Part shown: positions 44,656-53,020 of the stretch, one piece after another
How the letters are laid out: the number at the start of each line of letters is the position of its first letter
Position numbering within the stretch: position 1 is the first letter of the stretch
NCBI RefSeq assembly: GCF_013404595.1
Contig: NZ_JABVAX010000010.1
Span: forward strand, 1 to 64,000
Length of the DNA stretch: 64,000 nucleotides
DNA from: Jannaschia marina
GTDB lineage: Bacteria > Pseudomonadota > Alphaproteobacteria > Rhodobacterales > Rhodobacteraceae
Direction: 5' to 3'
Made by a program: the position numbers and the translations under genes
Notes under the pieces: model-generated
Database searches by the model: none
What the model saw: only the letters and a program-made list of their open reading frames with translations
What the model was told of the DNA's origin: nothing

Positions 44656-45089
44656 CAGGACCGGGGCAACCGCAACAGGTGCAGCCGTTCCATCGTCTCG
44701 TGCTCCAATTCGAAGCCGTGGCGCAGATAGAGGCGGAACGCCGGATTTGGGCGCAGGACGCTCAGCCGGAGCGGCAATGCGCGACGGTCCGCCTCTTCGG
44801 CGATCCTCTGCAGGACATGACCTCCGACTCCGCGTCCGCGATGGCCCGGGTCGACGAAAAGGCGCGCGAGGGTCATCTCCGTCTGTTCGACGCGCAATGC
44901 GAGGCAACCGATGGCGGTGCCCGCCTCCTCGATGATCCGGTGGCCCGAGACGTCCAGTTCGTCGAGCGTGCAGGAGGGCCGCCAACGGCCCCAGACCGCA
45001 ATCGCATGATCCCTCATGCAGGTCTCCTCGAGCCACAGAATGAAGGATCCGTTGGCTCGGATCGCGTCTCTGACGTGTAAATCGGGCAT
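44655..45089 (-). CDS. GNAT family N-acetyltransferase
   Basis: 144 residues from the ATG at 45089. Acetyl-CoA site: LARLFVDPGHRGRGVGGHVLQRIAEEAD, followed by NPAFRLYLRHGFELEHET. The N-terminal part (SFILWLEETCMRDHAIAVWGRW) matches small acetyltransferases of unknown substrate. It is convergent with the preceding substrate-binding protein gene. Confidence 0.85.
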   Translation of the reverse strand: MPDLHVRDAIRANGSFILWLEETCMRDHAIAVWGRWRPSCTLDELDVSGHRIIEEAGTAIGCLALRVEQTEMTLARLFVDPGHRGRGVGGHVLQRIAEEADRRALPLRLSVLRPNPAFRLYLRHGFELEHETMERLHLLRLPRS

Positions 45090-45419
45090 GTCTTGCTCGC
45101 GCTTGGCCCGGTCAGTCTGGTGTAAGGGTGCCCCAACGACAAACCGCCCGCGCCTCCGGGGGGAGGACGCGGGCGGAAGGGCCCCGAGGGGCTGGCGGTT
45201 GTCCGGTCGCAGCTTCTGGGTGGCTGCGCGGCGATCACCGCCTTGACGATGCGCCGGTCGTCGGACGGGGGTCCGCCGGATCGGCGCTCGGACCTGCCGG
45301 CCACGGCCTCTCTTCGAGGTTGCGTTGACGCGGCAATTGCGGCCCAATCGGTGAAGCCACGGAGTGTTGCAGAGGAAAGTTTCAGAGGATGGACAACTTT
45401 TTCGCAGCAGGGTGCGTGC
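45090..45419. other. Intergenic region with a strong hairpin
   Basis: 330 bp between divergent genes (GNAT and sigma factor). It contains a GC-rich hairpin at 45144-45176: CCGCCCGCG-C-CTCC paired with GGAGGA-CGCGGGCGG. On the minus strand it is followed by TTTG, so a short transcript reading toward the GNAT gene could end there. No protein gene was recognised. Promoters for the sigma operon presumably lie at 45300-45415. Confidence 0.45.
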
Positions 45420-45974
45420 GTGGCCGATCCAGCCGCTGACCGCGCCCGCGTCGAGGAGATGATTGCGCGTGTCGCGTTACAGGACCGCGCGGCCTTCTCC
45501 GACCTCTATGACGCGACCTGCGGGAAACTCTTTGCCGTCTGCCTCCGTGTCTCCGGCAGACGACAGGACGCAGAGGACGCGATGCAGGACGCCTACGTGA
45601 AGGTCTGGAGGAATGCCGGGCGCTATGCGGTCACCGGCCATTCGCCGATGACGTGGCTCATCACGATCGCGCGGAACACCGCGATCGACCGTTTGCGCGC
45701 GCGCCGCGATCACGACGATCTGGGCGATGTCGACGGAACCCTCGCCGCGCCCGGTGCCACGCCCGAACAGGCCGCCGTCGCCACGTCCGAGGCCGAGCGT
45801 ATCCGCGACTGCATGAACGCGCTGCCCGAGGATCGTCGCGCGGCCATCTCGGGGGCCTACCTCGAAGGGCAGACCTACGCCGATCTCGCCACCCGCTTCG
45901 ACGTGCCGCTCAACACGATGCGCACCTGGCTGCGGCGCGGGCTGATCGCCCTGCGGGAGTGTCTGGCGCGATGA
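45420..45974 (+). CDS. ECF-family RNA polymerase sigma factor
   Basis: 184 residues from the GTG at 45420; a longer frame is open but not supported. Region 2: AFSDLYDATCGKLFAVCLRVSGRRQDAEDAMQDAYVKVWRN. Region 4: LPEDRRAAISGAYLEGQTYADLATRFDVPLNTMRTWLRRGL. The downstream gene encodes an RskA-type anti-sigma factor (4-bp overlap), so this belongs to the SigK-like ECF group. Confidence 0.88.
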   Translation: MADPAADRARVEEMIARVALQDRAAFSDLYDATCGKLFAVCLRVSGRRQDAEDAMQDAYVKVWRNAGRYAVTGHSPMTWLITIARNTAIDRLRARRDHDDLGDVDGTLAAPGATPEQAAVATSEAERIRDCMNALPEDRRAAISGAYLEGQTYADLATRFDVPLNTMRTWLRRGLIALRECLAR

Positions 45975-46660
45975 TGGACGAACTTGCCGAAGACGACGAC
46001 CTGACGGCGGCCGAGCTGGCCCTCGGGCTGCTCGAGGGCGATGCGCTGTCGGAGGCACGGGCGCGGGTCGGACGCGAGCCGGCCTTTGCCCGCGCGCTCG
46101 TCGCCTGGGAGGCGCGGCTGTCGCACATGGCGCAGGACCTGGCCGCCGAGGATCCGCCGGCGGCGGCGAAGGCGGCCCTCATGGCGCGGCTTTTTCCCGA
46201 GCCCGCTCCCGTGCCGCTCTGGCGGCGGGCCTGGCCGTGGCAACTGGCGAGCGTCGCGGCGATTGCCGTCGCCAGTCTCCTCTTCTTCACGACCGGCCCC
46301 ACGCCGCAGGAGGGGCCGCTCTATACCGCCGAGATCGCGGCGGAGGCGGGGGATTTCCGTGTCGTCGCCCTCGTCGACAAGAGCCGCGACGAAGTGATCC
46401 TGACGCGCACGCTCGGGGCCGCGCCCGAGGGCCGCATCCTGCAGGTCTGGGCGCACGGCCCGGGCGAGCCCGCGCAATCGGTCGGTCTCTGGCCCGCGGG
46501 CGAGAGCGTGCGTCTGCCTTTGCCCACCGAGATTGCCGCCGTCGAGGGTGTGCTCACCCTCGGGGTCAGCGAGGAGCCGCCCGGCGGTTCGACCACCGGC
46601 TCGCCCTCGGGCCGGGTCTTCGGCACCGTGGAAATTCCCGGCGTCACGGCCGCGCGGTGA
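45971..46660 (+). CDS. RskA-type anti-sigma factor
   Basis: 229 residues. The cytoplasmic N-terminus (LTAAELALGLLEGDALSEARARVGREPAFARALVAWEARLSHMA) resembles the anti-sigma domain; one transmembrane segment is WQLASVAAIAVASLLFFTT. The periplasmic RskA domain follows (ILTRTLGAAPEGRILQVWAHGPGEPAQSVGLWPAGESVRLPLP, then GVLTLGVSEEPPGGSTTGSPSGRVFGTVEI). Starts inside the sigma stop (ATGA); its own stop overlaps the next gene (GTGA). Confidence 0.85.
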   Translation: MMDELAEDDDLTAAELALGLLEGDALSEARARVGREPAFARALVAWEARLSHMAQDLAAEDPPAAAKAALMARLFPEPAPVPLWRRAWPWQLASVAAIAVASLLFFTTGPTPQEGPLYTAEIAAEAGDFRVVALVDKSRDEVILTRTLGAAPEGRILQVWAHGPGEPAQSVGLWPAGESVRLPLPTEIAAVEGVLTLGVSEEPPGGSTTGSPSGRVFGTVEIPGVTAAR

Positions 46661-47595
46661 CGCATCTCCGCGTCCTGCTGGCCGGGGCGACGGGCACCAT
46701 CGGGCGGGCGGTCGCGGAGGAGCTGACCGCGCGGGACCACGCCGTCACCGCGCTTCTGCGGCGGGAGGCCGATCTGCCCACCGGTGTCGCGCCTCTCGTG
46801 GGTCCGGTCGATGCGCTGCCCGGGCGGACCTTCGACGCCGTCGTCTCCTGTATCGCCTCGCGCAGCGGCCTGCCCGAGGACGCCTGGGCCGTCGATCACC
46901 GCGCCAATGCCGCGCTCCTGCGCCTTGCGGAGCAGAGCGGCGCGGGGCGGTTCCTGCTCCTCTCGGCGATCTGCGTGCAGAAGCCGGAACTGGCCTTTCA
47001 ACACGCGAAACTGGCCTTCGAGGCGGAGTTGCGCGCAAGCGGGTTGGACTGGACGATCGTGCGGCCCACGGCCTTCTTCAAATCGCTTTCGGGGCAGGTG
47101 GCACGCGTGAAGGCGGGCAAGCCGTTCCTCGTCTTCGGCGACGGACGGGCGACCGCCTGCAAGCCGATCTCCGATGGCGATCTGGCCCGGTTCATCACCG
47201 ATGCGCTGACCGACCCTGCCGCGCGGAACCGCGTGTTGCCGATCGGCGGGCCCGGGCCTGCGATCACCCCGGCGGATCAGGCCGCTATGCTGTCCGACCT
47301 GCTGGGCCGCGAGGTACCGCTGCGCCGCGTGCCGCCCGCGCTGATGGACGGGATCGTCGCGGCGCTCTCGCTTGGCGGAAGGGTCGCGCCGGCCATGCGG
47401 GCAAAGGCCGAACTCGCACGGATCGGGCGCTACTACTCGCGGGAGTCGATGCTCCTGTTGAACCCCGACACCGGTGCCTATGACGCGGAGGCGACGCCGG
47501 AATACGGCACCGAGACCCTGCGCGACCACTACGCCGCGCTCCTCTCGGGGGAGGTGGTGCATGATGCGGGGGATCATGCGGTGTTCGGGGAGTGA
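46657..47595 (+). CDS. bciA: BciA-like divinyl chlorophyllide 8-vinyl reductase
   Basis: 312 residues from the GTG at 46657. Rossmann motif LLAGATGTIGRAVAEEL. The diagnostic block FQHAKLAFEAELRASGLDWTIVRPTAFFKSLSGQV, then FLVFGDGRATACKPISDGDLARFI and VLPIGGPGPAITP, matches 8-vinyl reductases of (bacterio)chlorophyll synthesis. C-terminal IGRYYSRESMLLLNPDTGAYDAEATPEYGTETL also fits. The gene is fused by overlap to the ECF sigma/anti-sigma unit. No other photosynthesis gene is in the window, so a role outside bacteriochlorophyll synthesis cannot be excluded. Confidence 0.75.
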   Translation: MTHLRVLLAGATGTIGRAVAEELTARDHAVTALLRREADLPTGVAPLVGPVDALPGRTFDAVVSCIASRSGLPEDAWAVDHRANAALLRLAEQSGAGRFLLLSAICVQKPELAFQHAKLAFEAELRASGLDWTIVRPTAFFKSLSGQVARVKAGKPFLVFGDGRATACKPISDGDLARFITDALTDPAARNRVLPIGGPGPAITPADQAAMLSDLLGREVPLRRVPPALMDGIVAALSLGGRVAPAMRAKAELARIGRYYSRESMLLLNPDTGAYDAEATPEYGTETLRDHYAALLSGEVVHDAGDHAVFGE

Positions 47596-47611
47596 GGACC
47601 GAAGAGCTCCG

Positions 47612-48421
47612 TCAGATGGTCCGCAACAGCGACCCCAGCAGAGCCGCCGGCGCATCCTCCTGCACGATATGGGCGGCGTCGGGGATGGGTGTGAAACTCC
47701 GCGCGCCCAGCAGCGCTTCGATTTCGCGACCCTGTTCCGGTGGAATGAAGGTGTCACGCATGCCCCAGATGATGTGCACATCGAAGTCGGGCGGCGCATA
47801 GCGCGCCTGCGCCTCAGCGATGTCGCCGGGATCGGCCTGCGCGATCTGACGGTAGAAGGCGGCCTTTCCGGTCTCGTCTGACCAAGGATCGAAATACGTG
47901 CGGATCGAGTCCTCGCGCAGCGGATGATGCGCAGCGGCCTGGATGTAGGCCCGGAACATCGCCTCGTGCGCGTAATCGGGGAGGCCGGCGAAAGCATGCT
48001 CGTGGTTCGCGACATGCGCGTAGAAGGGTGAGCCCGAAGGCAGGACCGCGACGGCGTTTACGAGGTGCAGCTTGCCATATTCGATCCCGTTCACGAAGTG
48101 ACCCCGGAGGGCACAGAGGCCGCCGAAATCGTGGCCGACGACCTTCGGGCGCTTGAGACCCCAATCACCGATGAGGGCCTCTAGGAGATCGCTCTGGACG
48201 GCGGCCGTGACCGATTGATCCGGGCGTTTTTCCGAATGCCCGGTTCCCAGCATGTCGAAATAGTAGACCCTGTGGGACGCGGCCAGCCACGGCGCGATCT
48301 GCCGCCAGGCCTGAGCCGACCAGGGAAATCCGTGGATCAGGACGATCGGAGGGCCTTCACCGATCGCTCCCCAGGCGATCGATTGGCCATCGAATGAGAA
48401 GCGTTCGTTCAAGTCTAGCAA
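47612..48421 (-). CDS. Alpha/beta hydrolase (haloacetate dehalogenase-like)
   Basis: 269 residues from a TTG at 48421 that follows CGGAGG; the open frame extends to 48448 without a better site. IVLIHGFPWSAQAWRQIAPWL (oxyanion), nucleophile elbow in VVGHDFGGL (Asp, as in dehalogenase/epoxide-hydrolase-type enzymes), IIWGMRDTFIPPEQG and final DAAHIVQED (His). The substrate is unknown. Divergent from an arsR-type gene with a shared operator. Confidence 0.82.
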   Translation of the reverse strand: MLDLNERFSFDGQSIAWGAIGEGPPIVLIHGFPWSAQAWRQIAPWLAASHRVYYFDMLGTGHSEKRPDQSVTAAVQSDLLEALIGDWGLKRPKVVGHDFGGLCALRGHFVNGIEYGKLHLVNAVAVLPSGSPFYAHVANHEHAFAGLPDYAHEAMFRAYIQAAAHHPLREDSIRTYFDPWSDETGKAAFYRQIAQADPGDIAEAQARYAPPDFDVHIIWGMRDTFIPPEQGREIEALLGARSFTPIPDAAHIVQEDAPAALLGSLLRTI

Positions 48422-48445
48422 GGGAAACCTCCGAAGATTGGTTGA

Positions 48446-48467
48446 CAATTAGAAAATTCGCTAATTG
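48446..48467. promoter_or_regulatory. Inverted repeat between arsR-type and hydrolase genes
   Basis: CAATTAG (48446-48452) - 8 bp AAAATTCG - CTAATTG (48461-48467), a perfect 7-bp inverted repeat in an AT-rich stretch overlapping TTGACA at 48442. Likely operator of the ArsR-type protein and control point of both divergent genes. Confidence 0.6.
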
Positions 48468-48476
48468 ACTATTTCT

Positions 48477-48821
48477 ATGAGTATCAGGGAAGATCAGGTC
48501 AAGGCCCTCGCCAATGAGACTCGGATCGAGATCCTGCGGGTTCTCGATGATCCGGCGACGCATTTCTCGACGCATTTCTCGACGCAGGAATCGGCGGATC
48601 CGACGGAGTTCGGCGTGTGTGTTCATCTGATCGCCGCGCATTTCGGTGTCAGTCCTCCGACCATGAGCCGCCATATCGAGTTGCTTCGCAGAGCCGGCTT
48701 CATCACCGCGCGTCGTCGGCAGAAATGGACATATTGTTCCCGCGACGAGGCGGCGCTTTCGGACTACGCAGCCTGGCTCCGGGCGTCGCTTAATATCAGA
48801 GAGCCGGACCACGCGGGTTGA
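48477..48821 (+). CDS. ArsR-family winged-helix regulator
   Basis: 114 residues from the ATG at 48477 (the open frame begins at a TTG 12 bp earlier). HTH: ALANETRIEILRVLDDPATHF … IAAHFGVSPPTMSRHIELLRRAGFITARRRQKW. A THFSTHFS tandem (12-bp direct duplication at 48558-48581) makes the loop between the first helices longer than usual. No metal-binding cysteine pair was seen, so the signal is not arsenic-like. Probably controls the divergent hydrolase. Confidence 0.82.
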   Translation: MSIREDQVKALANETRIEILRVLDDPATHFSTHFSTQESADPTEFGVCVHLIAAHFGVSPPTMSRHIELLRRAGFITARRRQKWTYCSRDEAALSDYAAWLRASLNIREPDHAG

Positions 48822-48903
48822 ACGGGCGCATGACGCGCTCCCCACCCTTGACCCCCGGCACCGCTGCGTCATCCTGTCACGCGCAACCAACGGGGAGACA
48901 CCG

Positions 48904-50454
48904 ATGAGACCGATTCTGACCGCGGCCCTGCTTGCGGCGGCGCTGCCCGCGGGCGCGGAGGAGCTGCGCTTCGCCACCACGTCCGATCCGAACACGCTCG
49001 ACCCGAACGCGGGCAATTCCGCCCCGGTCTTCAGCCTTCTGAACAACGTCTACGAGGGTCTCGTCCGGCGCGGGCGCGACATGTCGCTCGAACCCGCCCT
49101 TGCGACCGCCTGGGAGCCGATCGGCGACGGCGAGGGATGGCGCTTCACCCTGCGCGAGGGCGTGACCTTCCACGGCGGTGAGACCTTCGACGCCGAGGAC
49201 GTGATCTTCAGCTACGAGCGCGCCTCCTCGCCCGAGTCTGACACGGCGAGCTGGTTTGCGGGCGTGGAACGGGTGGAGATGGTGGATGCGACCACCGTCG
49301 ACTTCTACACTGCGCAGCCGAACCCGATCTTCCCCGACAGCATCGCCAACTGGATGATGATGGATCAGGGCTGGGCCGAGGCGAACGATGCCACTCGTCC
49401 GAACATCGAACAGGGCAACTTCGCCACGCTCAACGCCAACGGCACCGGCCCCTACCGTGTGACAGAGCGGCAGCCCGGCCTGCGCACCGTGCTCGAAGCC
49501 AACGAAAGCTGGTGGGGCGAGGACCGGGGCAACGTGACCCGCGCCGTCTATACGCCCGTGCAGAATTCCGCGACGGCCGTGGCCGCGCTCCTCTCGGGTG
49601 AGCTCGACCTGATCGAGCCGGTGCCGCTGCAGGATGCGAACCGCGTGGATCAGGCGCAAGGCGTCGACGTGATCCGGGGGATCGAGGCGCGTGTCATCAT
49701 GCTGGGCTTCCCGCACGATGCCGAGGGGCTCATCGCCGGGGGCGAGGGCAACCCGTTCCAGGATCCGAAGGTCCGGCAGGCGGTCGCCAAGGCGATCAAC
49801 GTGCCCGCTATCCTACAGACGGTGATGCGCGGTTCCGCCGAGCAGGCGACGCAGCTCATCGGCCCCGGCCTGCGCGGCTATTCCGAGGCGGCAGCCACGA
49901 CCGAGTATGACGTCGAGGGCGCGAAGGCGCTCCTGGCCGAAGCGGGGTACCCCGACGGCTTCCGCTTCTCGCTCAAGTGCCCGAACGACCGCTACCTCAA
50001 CGACGAGGCGGTCTGCACTGCGATCAACACGATGCTGGCACAGGTCGGGCTCGAGCCGCTCTTCGAGACGATGCCGGTGGCGAACTACTGGCCGACGCTG
50101 CGCGCGGACGAACATGACATGTATCTTCTCGGCTGGTCGCCCGGCACCTTCGACGCCGAACACCCGATCCGCTTCCTCATGGCGACCCCGAACGAGGAGG
50201 CGAAGCTCGGCTCCTGGAACTTCGGCGGCTACTCCAACGCCCGCGTCGACGAACTCCTGCCGCAGATCCAGGGCGAGATCGACGAGGCGGCCCGGCAGGC
50301 GATGATCGACGAGGTGGTACAGATCACCTCGGAGGACATGGCCTATGTGCCGCTCTACATCCAGCCGCTCGTCTGGGGCGTGAAGGACGGCGTGGAGGTC
50401 GTTCAACGGCCCGACAACTTCCTGATCCTGCGCTGGATCGAGATGCCGGCCTGA
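48904..50454 (+). CDS. ABC transporter substrate-binding protein (dpp-type operon)
   Basis: 516 residues. Signal peptide MRPILTAALLAAALPAGA. Family features: RFATTSDPNTLDPNAGNSAPV, LREGVTFHGGETFDAEDVIFSYERA, AVAKAINVPAILQTVMRGSAEQ, GWSPGTFDAEHPIRFLMATP. Binds small peptides or related solutes. The permease genes dppB/dppC start at 51102, separated from it by the ccdAB-like pair on the other strand. Confidence 0.88.
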   Translation: MRPILTAALLAAALPAGAEELRFATTSDPNTLDPNAGNSAPVFSLLNNVYEGLVRRGRDMSLEPALATAWEPIGDGEGWRFTLREGVTFHGGETFDAEDVIFSYERASSPESDTASWFAGVERVEMVDATTVDFYTAQPNPIFPDSIANWMMMDQGWAEANDATRPNIEQGNFATLNANGTGPYRVTERQPGLRTVLEANESWWGEDRGNVTRAVYTPVQNSATAVAALLSGELDLIEPVPLQDANRVDQAQGVDVIRGIEARVIMLGFPHDAEGLIAGGEGNPFQDPKVRQAVAKAINVPAILQTVMRGSAEQATQLIGPGLRGYSEAAATTEYDVEGAKALLAEAGYPDGFRFSLKCPNDRYLNDEAVCTAINTMLAQVGLEPLFETMPVANYWPTLRADEHDMYLLGWSPGTFDAEHPIRFLMATPNEEAKLGSWNFGGYSNARVDELLPQIQGEIDEAARQAMIDEVVQITSEDMAYVPLYIQPLVWGVKDGVEVVQRPDNFLILRWIEMPA

Positions 50455-50457
50455 GGC

Positions 50458-50769
50458 TCAGACGCCCGAGAGGATGAGATCGAGGGCGCGCGTGACATCG
50501 TCGCGCGCGTCTTCGGCGCTGGCGACGAAGGGGCCGATCTCACTCGTCCGAATCGCGGCGGCATGGAGCGGAAAGGCGACGAATACTTCGTCGCCGCGCA
50601 TGACCACGGGACTTAGGAGTTTCGCCGCGTTTGGCGCGATCGAACGTTTGTAGACGGGTACGACAAGGCGAGATCCGATCTCATCGAGCAGATCACTCTG
50701 GATCACGAGGATGAGCCCGCCCGACACGAGATTGCGGTGGATGTGCCATTGGCGTGGCCTGTCTGTCAT
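50458..50769 (-). CDS. ccdB: CcdB-family toxin
   Basis: 103 residues. CcdB core: LVIQSDLLDEIGSRLVVPVYKRSIAPNAAKLLSPVVMRGDEVFVAFPLHAAAIRTSEIG, then DVTRALDLILSGV. CcdB-type toxins poison DNA gyrase. It lies 3 bp after the antitoxin gene on the same strand and is convergent with the substrate-binding protein gene (3-bp gap). Confidence 0.82.
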   Translation of the reverse strand: MTDRPRQWHIHRNLVSGGLILVIQSDLLDEIGSRLVVPVYKRSIAPNAAKLLSPVVMRGDEVFVAFPLHAAAIRTSEIGPFVASAEDARDDVTRALDLILSGV

Positions 50770-50772
50770 GCC

Positions 50773-50994
50773 TCAGAAAAGCCGCTGCTTTTCAAGCGGC
50801 AAACCATTCCTCTCGACCCATTCGTTTATCGCCTCGATATCGGGCCGCAGCTTTTCTTTCAGCCGTCTGTGACGTTCGGCGCGAACGGTTTCGGCAACCC
50901 CTGCCGCCGCTGCGGCGCTCACGTTGATGCCATAGGCCTTCGCTTCGTCCAGAAGGGCGGCATCCATCGTGATGCTGGTCTTGCGGGTGGGCAT
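50773..50994 (-). CDS. ccdA: CcdA-family antitoxin
   Basis: 73 residues from the ATG at 50994 (GGAG upstream); the open frame extends to 51021. Ribbon-helix-helix N-terminus TRKTSITMDAALLDEAKAYGINVSAAAAAGVAETVRAERHRRL and the C-terminal toxin-binding part EAINEWVERNGLPLEKQRLF. It neutralises CcdB and represses the pair. Confidence 0.8.
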   Translation of the reverse strand: MPTRKTSITMDAALLDEAKAYGINVSAAAAAGVAETVRAERHRRLKEKLRPDIEAINEWVERNGLPLEKQRLF

Positions 50995-51101
50995 GGGATG
51001 CTCCGTCGATATACCGTACAATCATACCGCAACGCCGTATTCCGGGCAACGCCACGGCCAACGCGCTTGACGTATGCGCCCCCACGCCCGAAACCGGGGA
51101 A

Positions 51102-52079
51102 ATGCTCGCCTACATCATCCGCCGCATCTTCCAGTCCATCGTCGTCCTTCTGGCGGTCGGGCTCGTCGCCTTCTCGATGTTCCGCTTCGTGGGCGACCCG
51201 ATCGAGAACCTGCTGGGCCAGGAGCGCACGGTGCAGGACGTGGAGCGCCTGCGCGAGGCGCTGGGCCTCAACGATCCGTTCCCGGTGCAATACGCCACCT
51301 TCCTCGCCCGCGCGGTGCAGGGCGACTTCGGCGTCTCCTATCGCCAGTCGCGCCCCGTGGCCGAGATCATCGCCGAACGCGCGCCGGCCACGCTGGAGCT
51401 CGCCCTCGTCTCGGGCGTCCTCGCGCTCACGCTCGGCATCGCGCTCGGGGTCTTCACGGCGATCCGGCGGGACGGGTGGGCGGCGAACATCATCATGTCG
51501 GCGTCGCTCATCGGGGTCTCCTTGCCGACGTTCCTCATCGGGATATTGCTCATCTACGTCTTCGGCGTGCAGCTCAGGTGGCTTCCGACCTTCGGGCGCG
51601 GGGAGGTCGTCGACCTCGGCTGGTGGACGACCGGGTTCCTCACTTCCTCGGGACTCAAATCGCTCATCCTGCCGTCGATCACGCTGGGCCTCTTCCAGAT
51701 GACGCTCATCATGCGGCTCGTCCGCTCCGAGATGCTGGAGGTGCTGCGGCAGGACTACATCCGCTTCGCCCGCGCGCGGGGCCTGGCCGCGAAGTCCGTC
51801 AACTTCCGCCACGCGCTCAAGAACACCATGGTCCCCGTCATCACCGTCACGGGCCTGCAGCTCGGGGCGATCATCGCCTTTGCCATCATCACCGAAACGG
51901 TCTTCCAGTGGCCGGGCGTGGGTCTCCTCTTCATCAACGCGGTGCAGTTCGTCGACATCCCCGTGATGGCCGCCTACCTGATGCTGATCTCGGTGATGTT
52001 CGTGATGATCAACCTGCTGGTCGACATCCTCTACGTCTGGGTCGACCCCCGCCTGCGCATCGACGGGAGGCATGCATGA
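51102..52079 (+). CDS. dppB: ABC transporter permease, DppB type
   Basis: 325 residues. N-terminal MLAYIIRRIFQSIVVLLAVGLVAFSMFRFVGDP is the hallmark of DppB/OppB permeases; the EAA-type loop is RLVRSEMLEVLRQDYIRFARARGLAAKSVNFRHALKNTMVPV. Forms the channel with DppC. Starts 647 bp after the binding-protein gene because of the inserted toxin-antitoxin pair. Confidence 0.9.
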   Translation: MLAYIIRRIFQSIVVLLAVGLVAFSMFRFVGDPIENLLGQERTVQDVERLREALGLNDPFPVQYATFLARAVQGDFGVSYRQSRPVAEIIAERAPATLELALVSGVLALTLGIALGVFTAIRRDGWAANIIMSASLIGVSLPTFLIGILLIYVFGVQLRWLPTFGRGEVVDLGWWTTGFLTSSGLKSLILPSITLGLFQMTLIMRLVRSEMLEVLRQDYIRFARARGLAAKSVNFRHALKNTMVPVITVTGLQLGAIIAFAIITETVFQWPGVGLLFINAVQFVDIPVMAAYLMLISVMFVMINLLVDILYVWVDPRLRIDGRHA

Positions 52080-53020
52080 GCGACACGCCCGCCACCGAAG
52101 TCCGCCCCTCGCGCCTGCGCGCGGCCTGGGACGCGGATATCTCCTATTCCTTCCGCCGCTCGCCCGTCGCGATGATCGCGGCCTTCGTCACGCTCCTCCT
52201 GGTGCTCGCGGCCGTCTTCGCACCATGGGTGGCGACGACGAACCCCTTCGACCCGTCGTCGCTCAACCTGATGAACGGCTTCTCGAAGCCGGGCGTCGCA
52301 AACGAATTCACGGGCGATACCTTCTGGCTTGGCACCGACGATCAGGGGCGCGACGTCTATTCCACCATCCTCTACGGCCTGCGCATCTCGCTCTTCGTGG
52401 GGTTCATGGCAGTGCTCTTCGCGATGATCCTGGGCGTCTTGCTGGGGCTTCTCGCCGGCTATGTCGGCGGTTGGACGGAGACGATCATCATGCGCGTGGC
52501 CGACGTGCAACTGACCTTCCCGTCGATCCTCGTCGCGCTCCTCATCTTCGGGATCGCGCGCGGGATCATCCCGATCGAGTACCGCGACCAGATGGCGATC
52601 TGGGTGCTTATCATCGCGATCGGCCTGTCGGACTGGGTGCAGTTCGCCCGGGTCGTGCGCGGGGCGACGCTGGTGGAGAAGAACAAGGAATACGTGCAGG
52701 CCGCACGCCTCATCGGGCGCAAGCCCGGCGCGATCATGCTGCGCCACATCCTGCCGAACGTCCTCTCGCCCGTCCTCGTGATCGCGACGATCTCGCTCGC
52801 GCTCGCCATCATCGCCGAGGCGACGCTGTCCTTCCTCGGGGTCGGTGCGCCGCCGACGCAACCGTCGCTCGGCACGCTCATCCGCATCGGGCAGGATTTC
52901 CTCTTCTCCGGCGAATGGTGGATCCTGTTCTTCCCGGCCTGCACGCTATTGGCGCTGGCGCTCTCGGTGAACCTGCTGGGCGACTGGCTGCGCGACGCGC
53001 TGAATCCGAGGTTGCGGTGA
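52076..53020 (+). CDS. dppC: ABC transporter permease, DppC type
   Basis: 314 residues from the ATG at 52076, overlapping dppB by 4 bp (ATGA). FRRSPVAMIAAFVTLLLVLAAVFAPWVATTNPFDP … FWLGTDDQGRDVYSTILYGLRISL is the DppC/OppC N-terminal domain. EAA loop: QFARVVRGATLVEKNKEYVQAARLIGRKPGAIMLRHILPNVLSP. Its stop overlaps the next gene (GTGA). Confidence 0.9.
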   Translation: MSDTPATEVRPSRLRAAWDADISYSFRRSPVAMIAAFVTLLLVLAAVFAPWVATTNPFDPSSLNLMNGFSKPGVANEFTGDTFWLGTDDQGRDVYSTILYGLRISLFVGFMAVLFAMILGVLLGLLAGYVGGWTETIIMRVADVQLTFPSILVALLIFGIARGIIPIEYRDQMAIWVLIIAIGLSDWVQFARVVRGATLVEKNKEYVQAARLIGRKPGAIMLRHILPNVLSPVLVIATISLALAIIAEATLSFLGVGAPPTQPSLGTLIRIGQDFLFSGEWWILFFPACTLLALALSVNLLGDWLRDALNPRLR

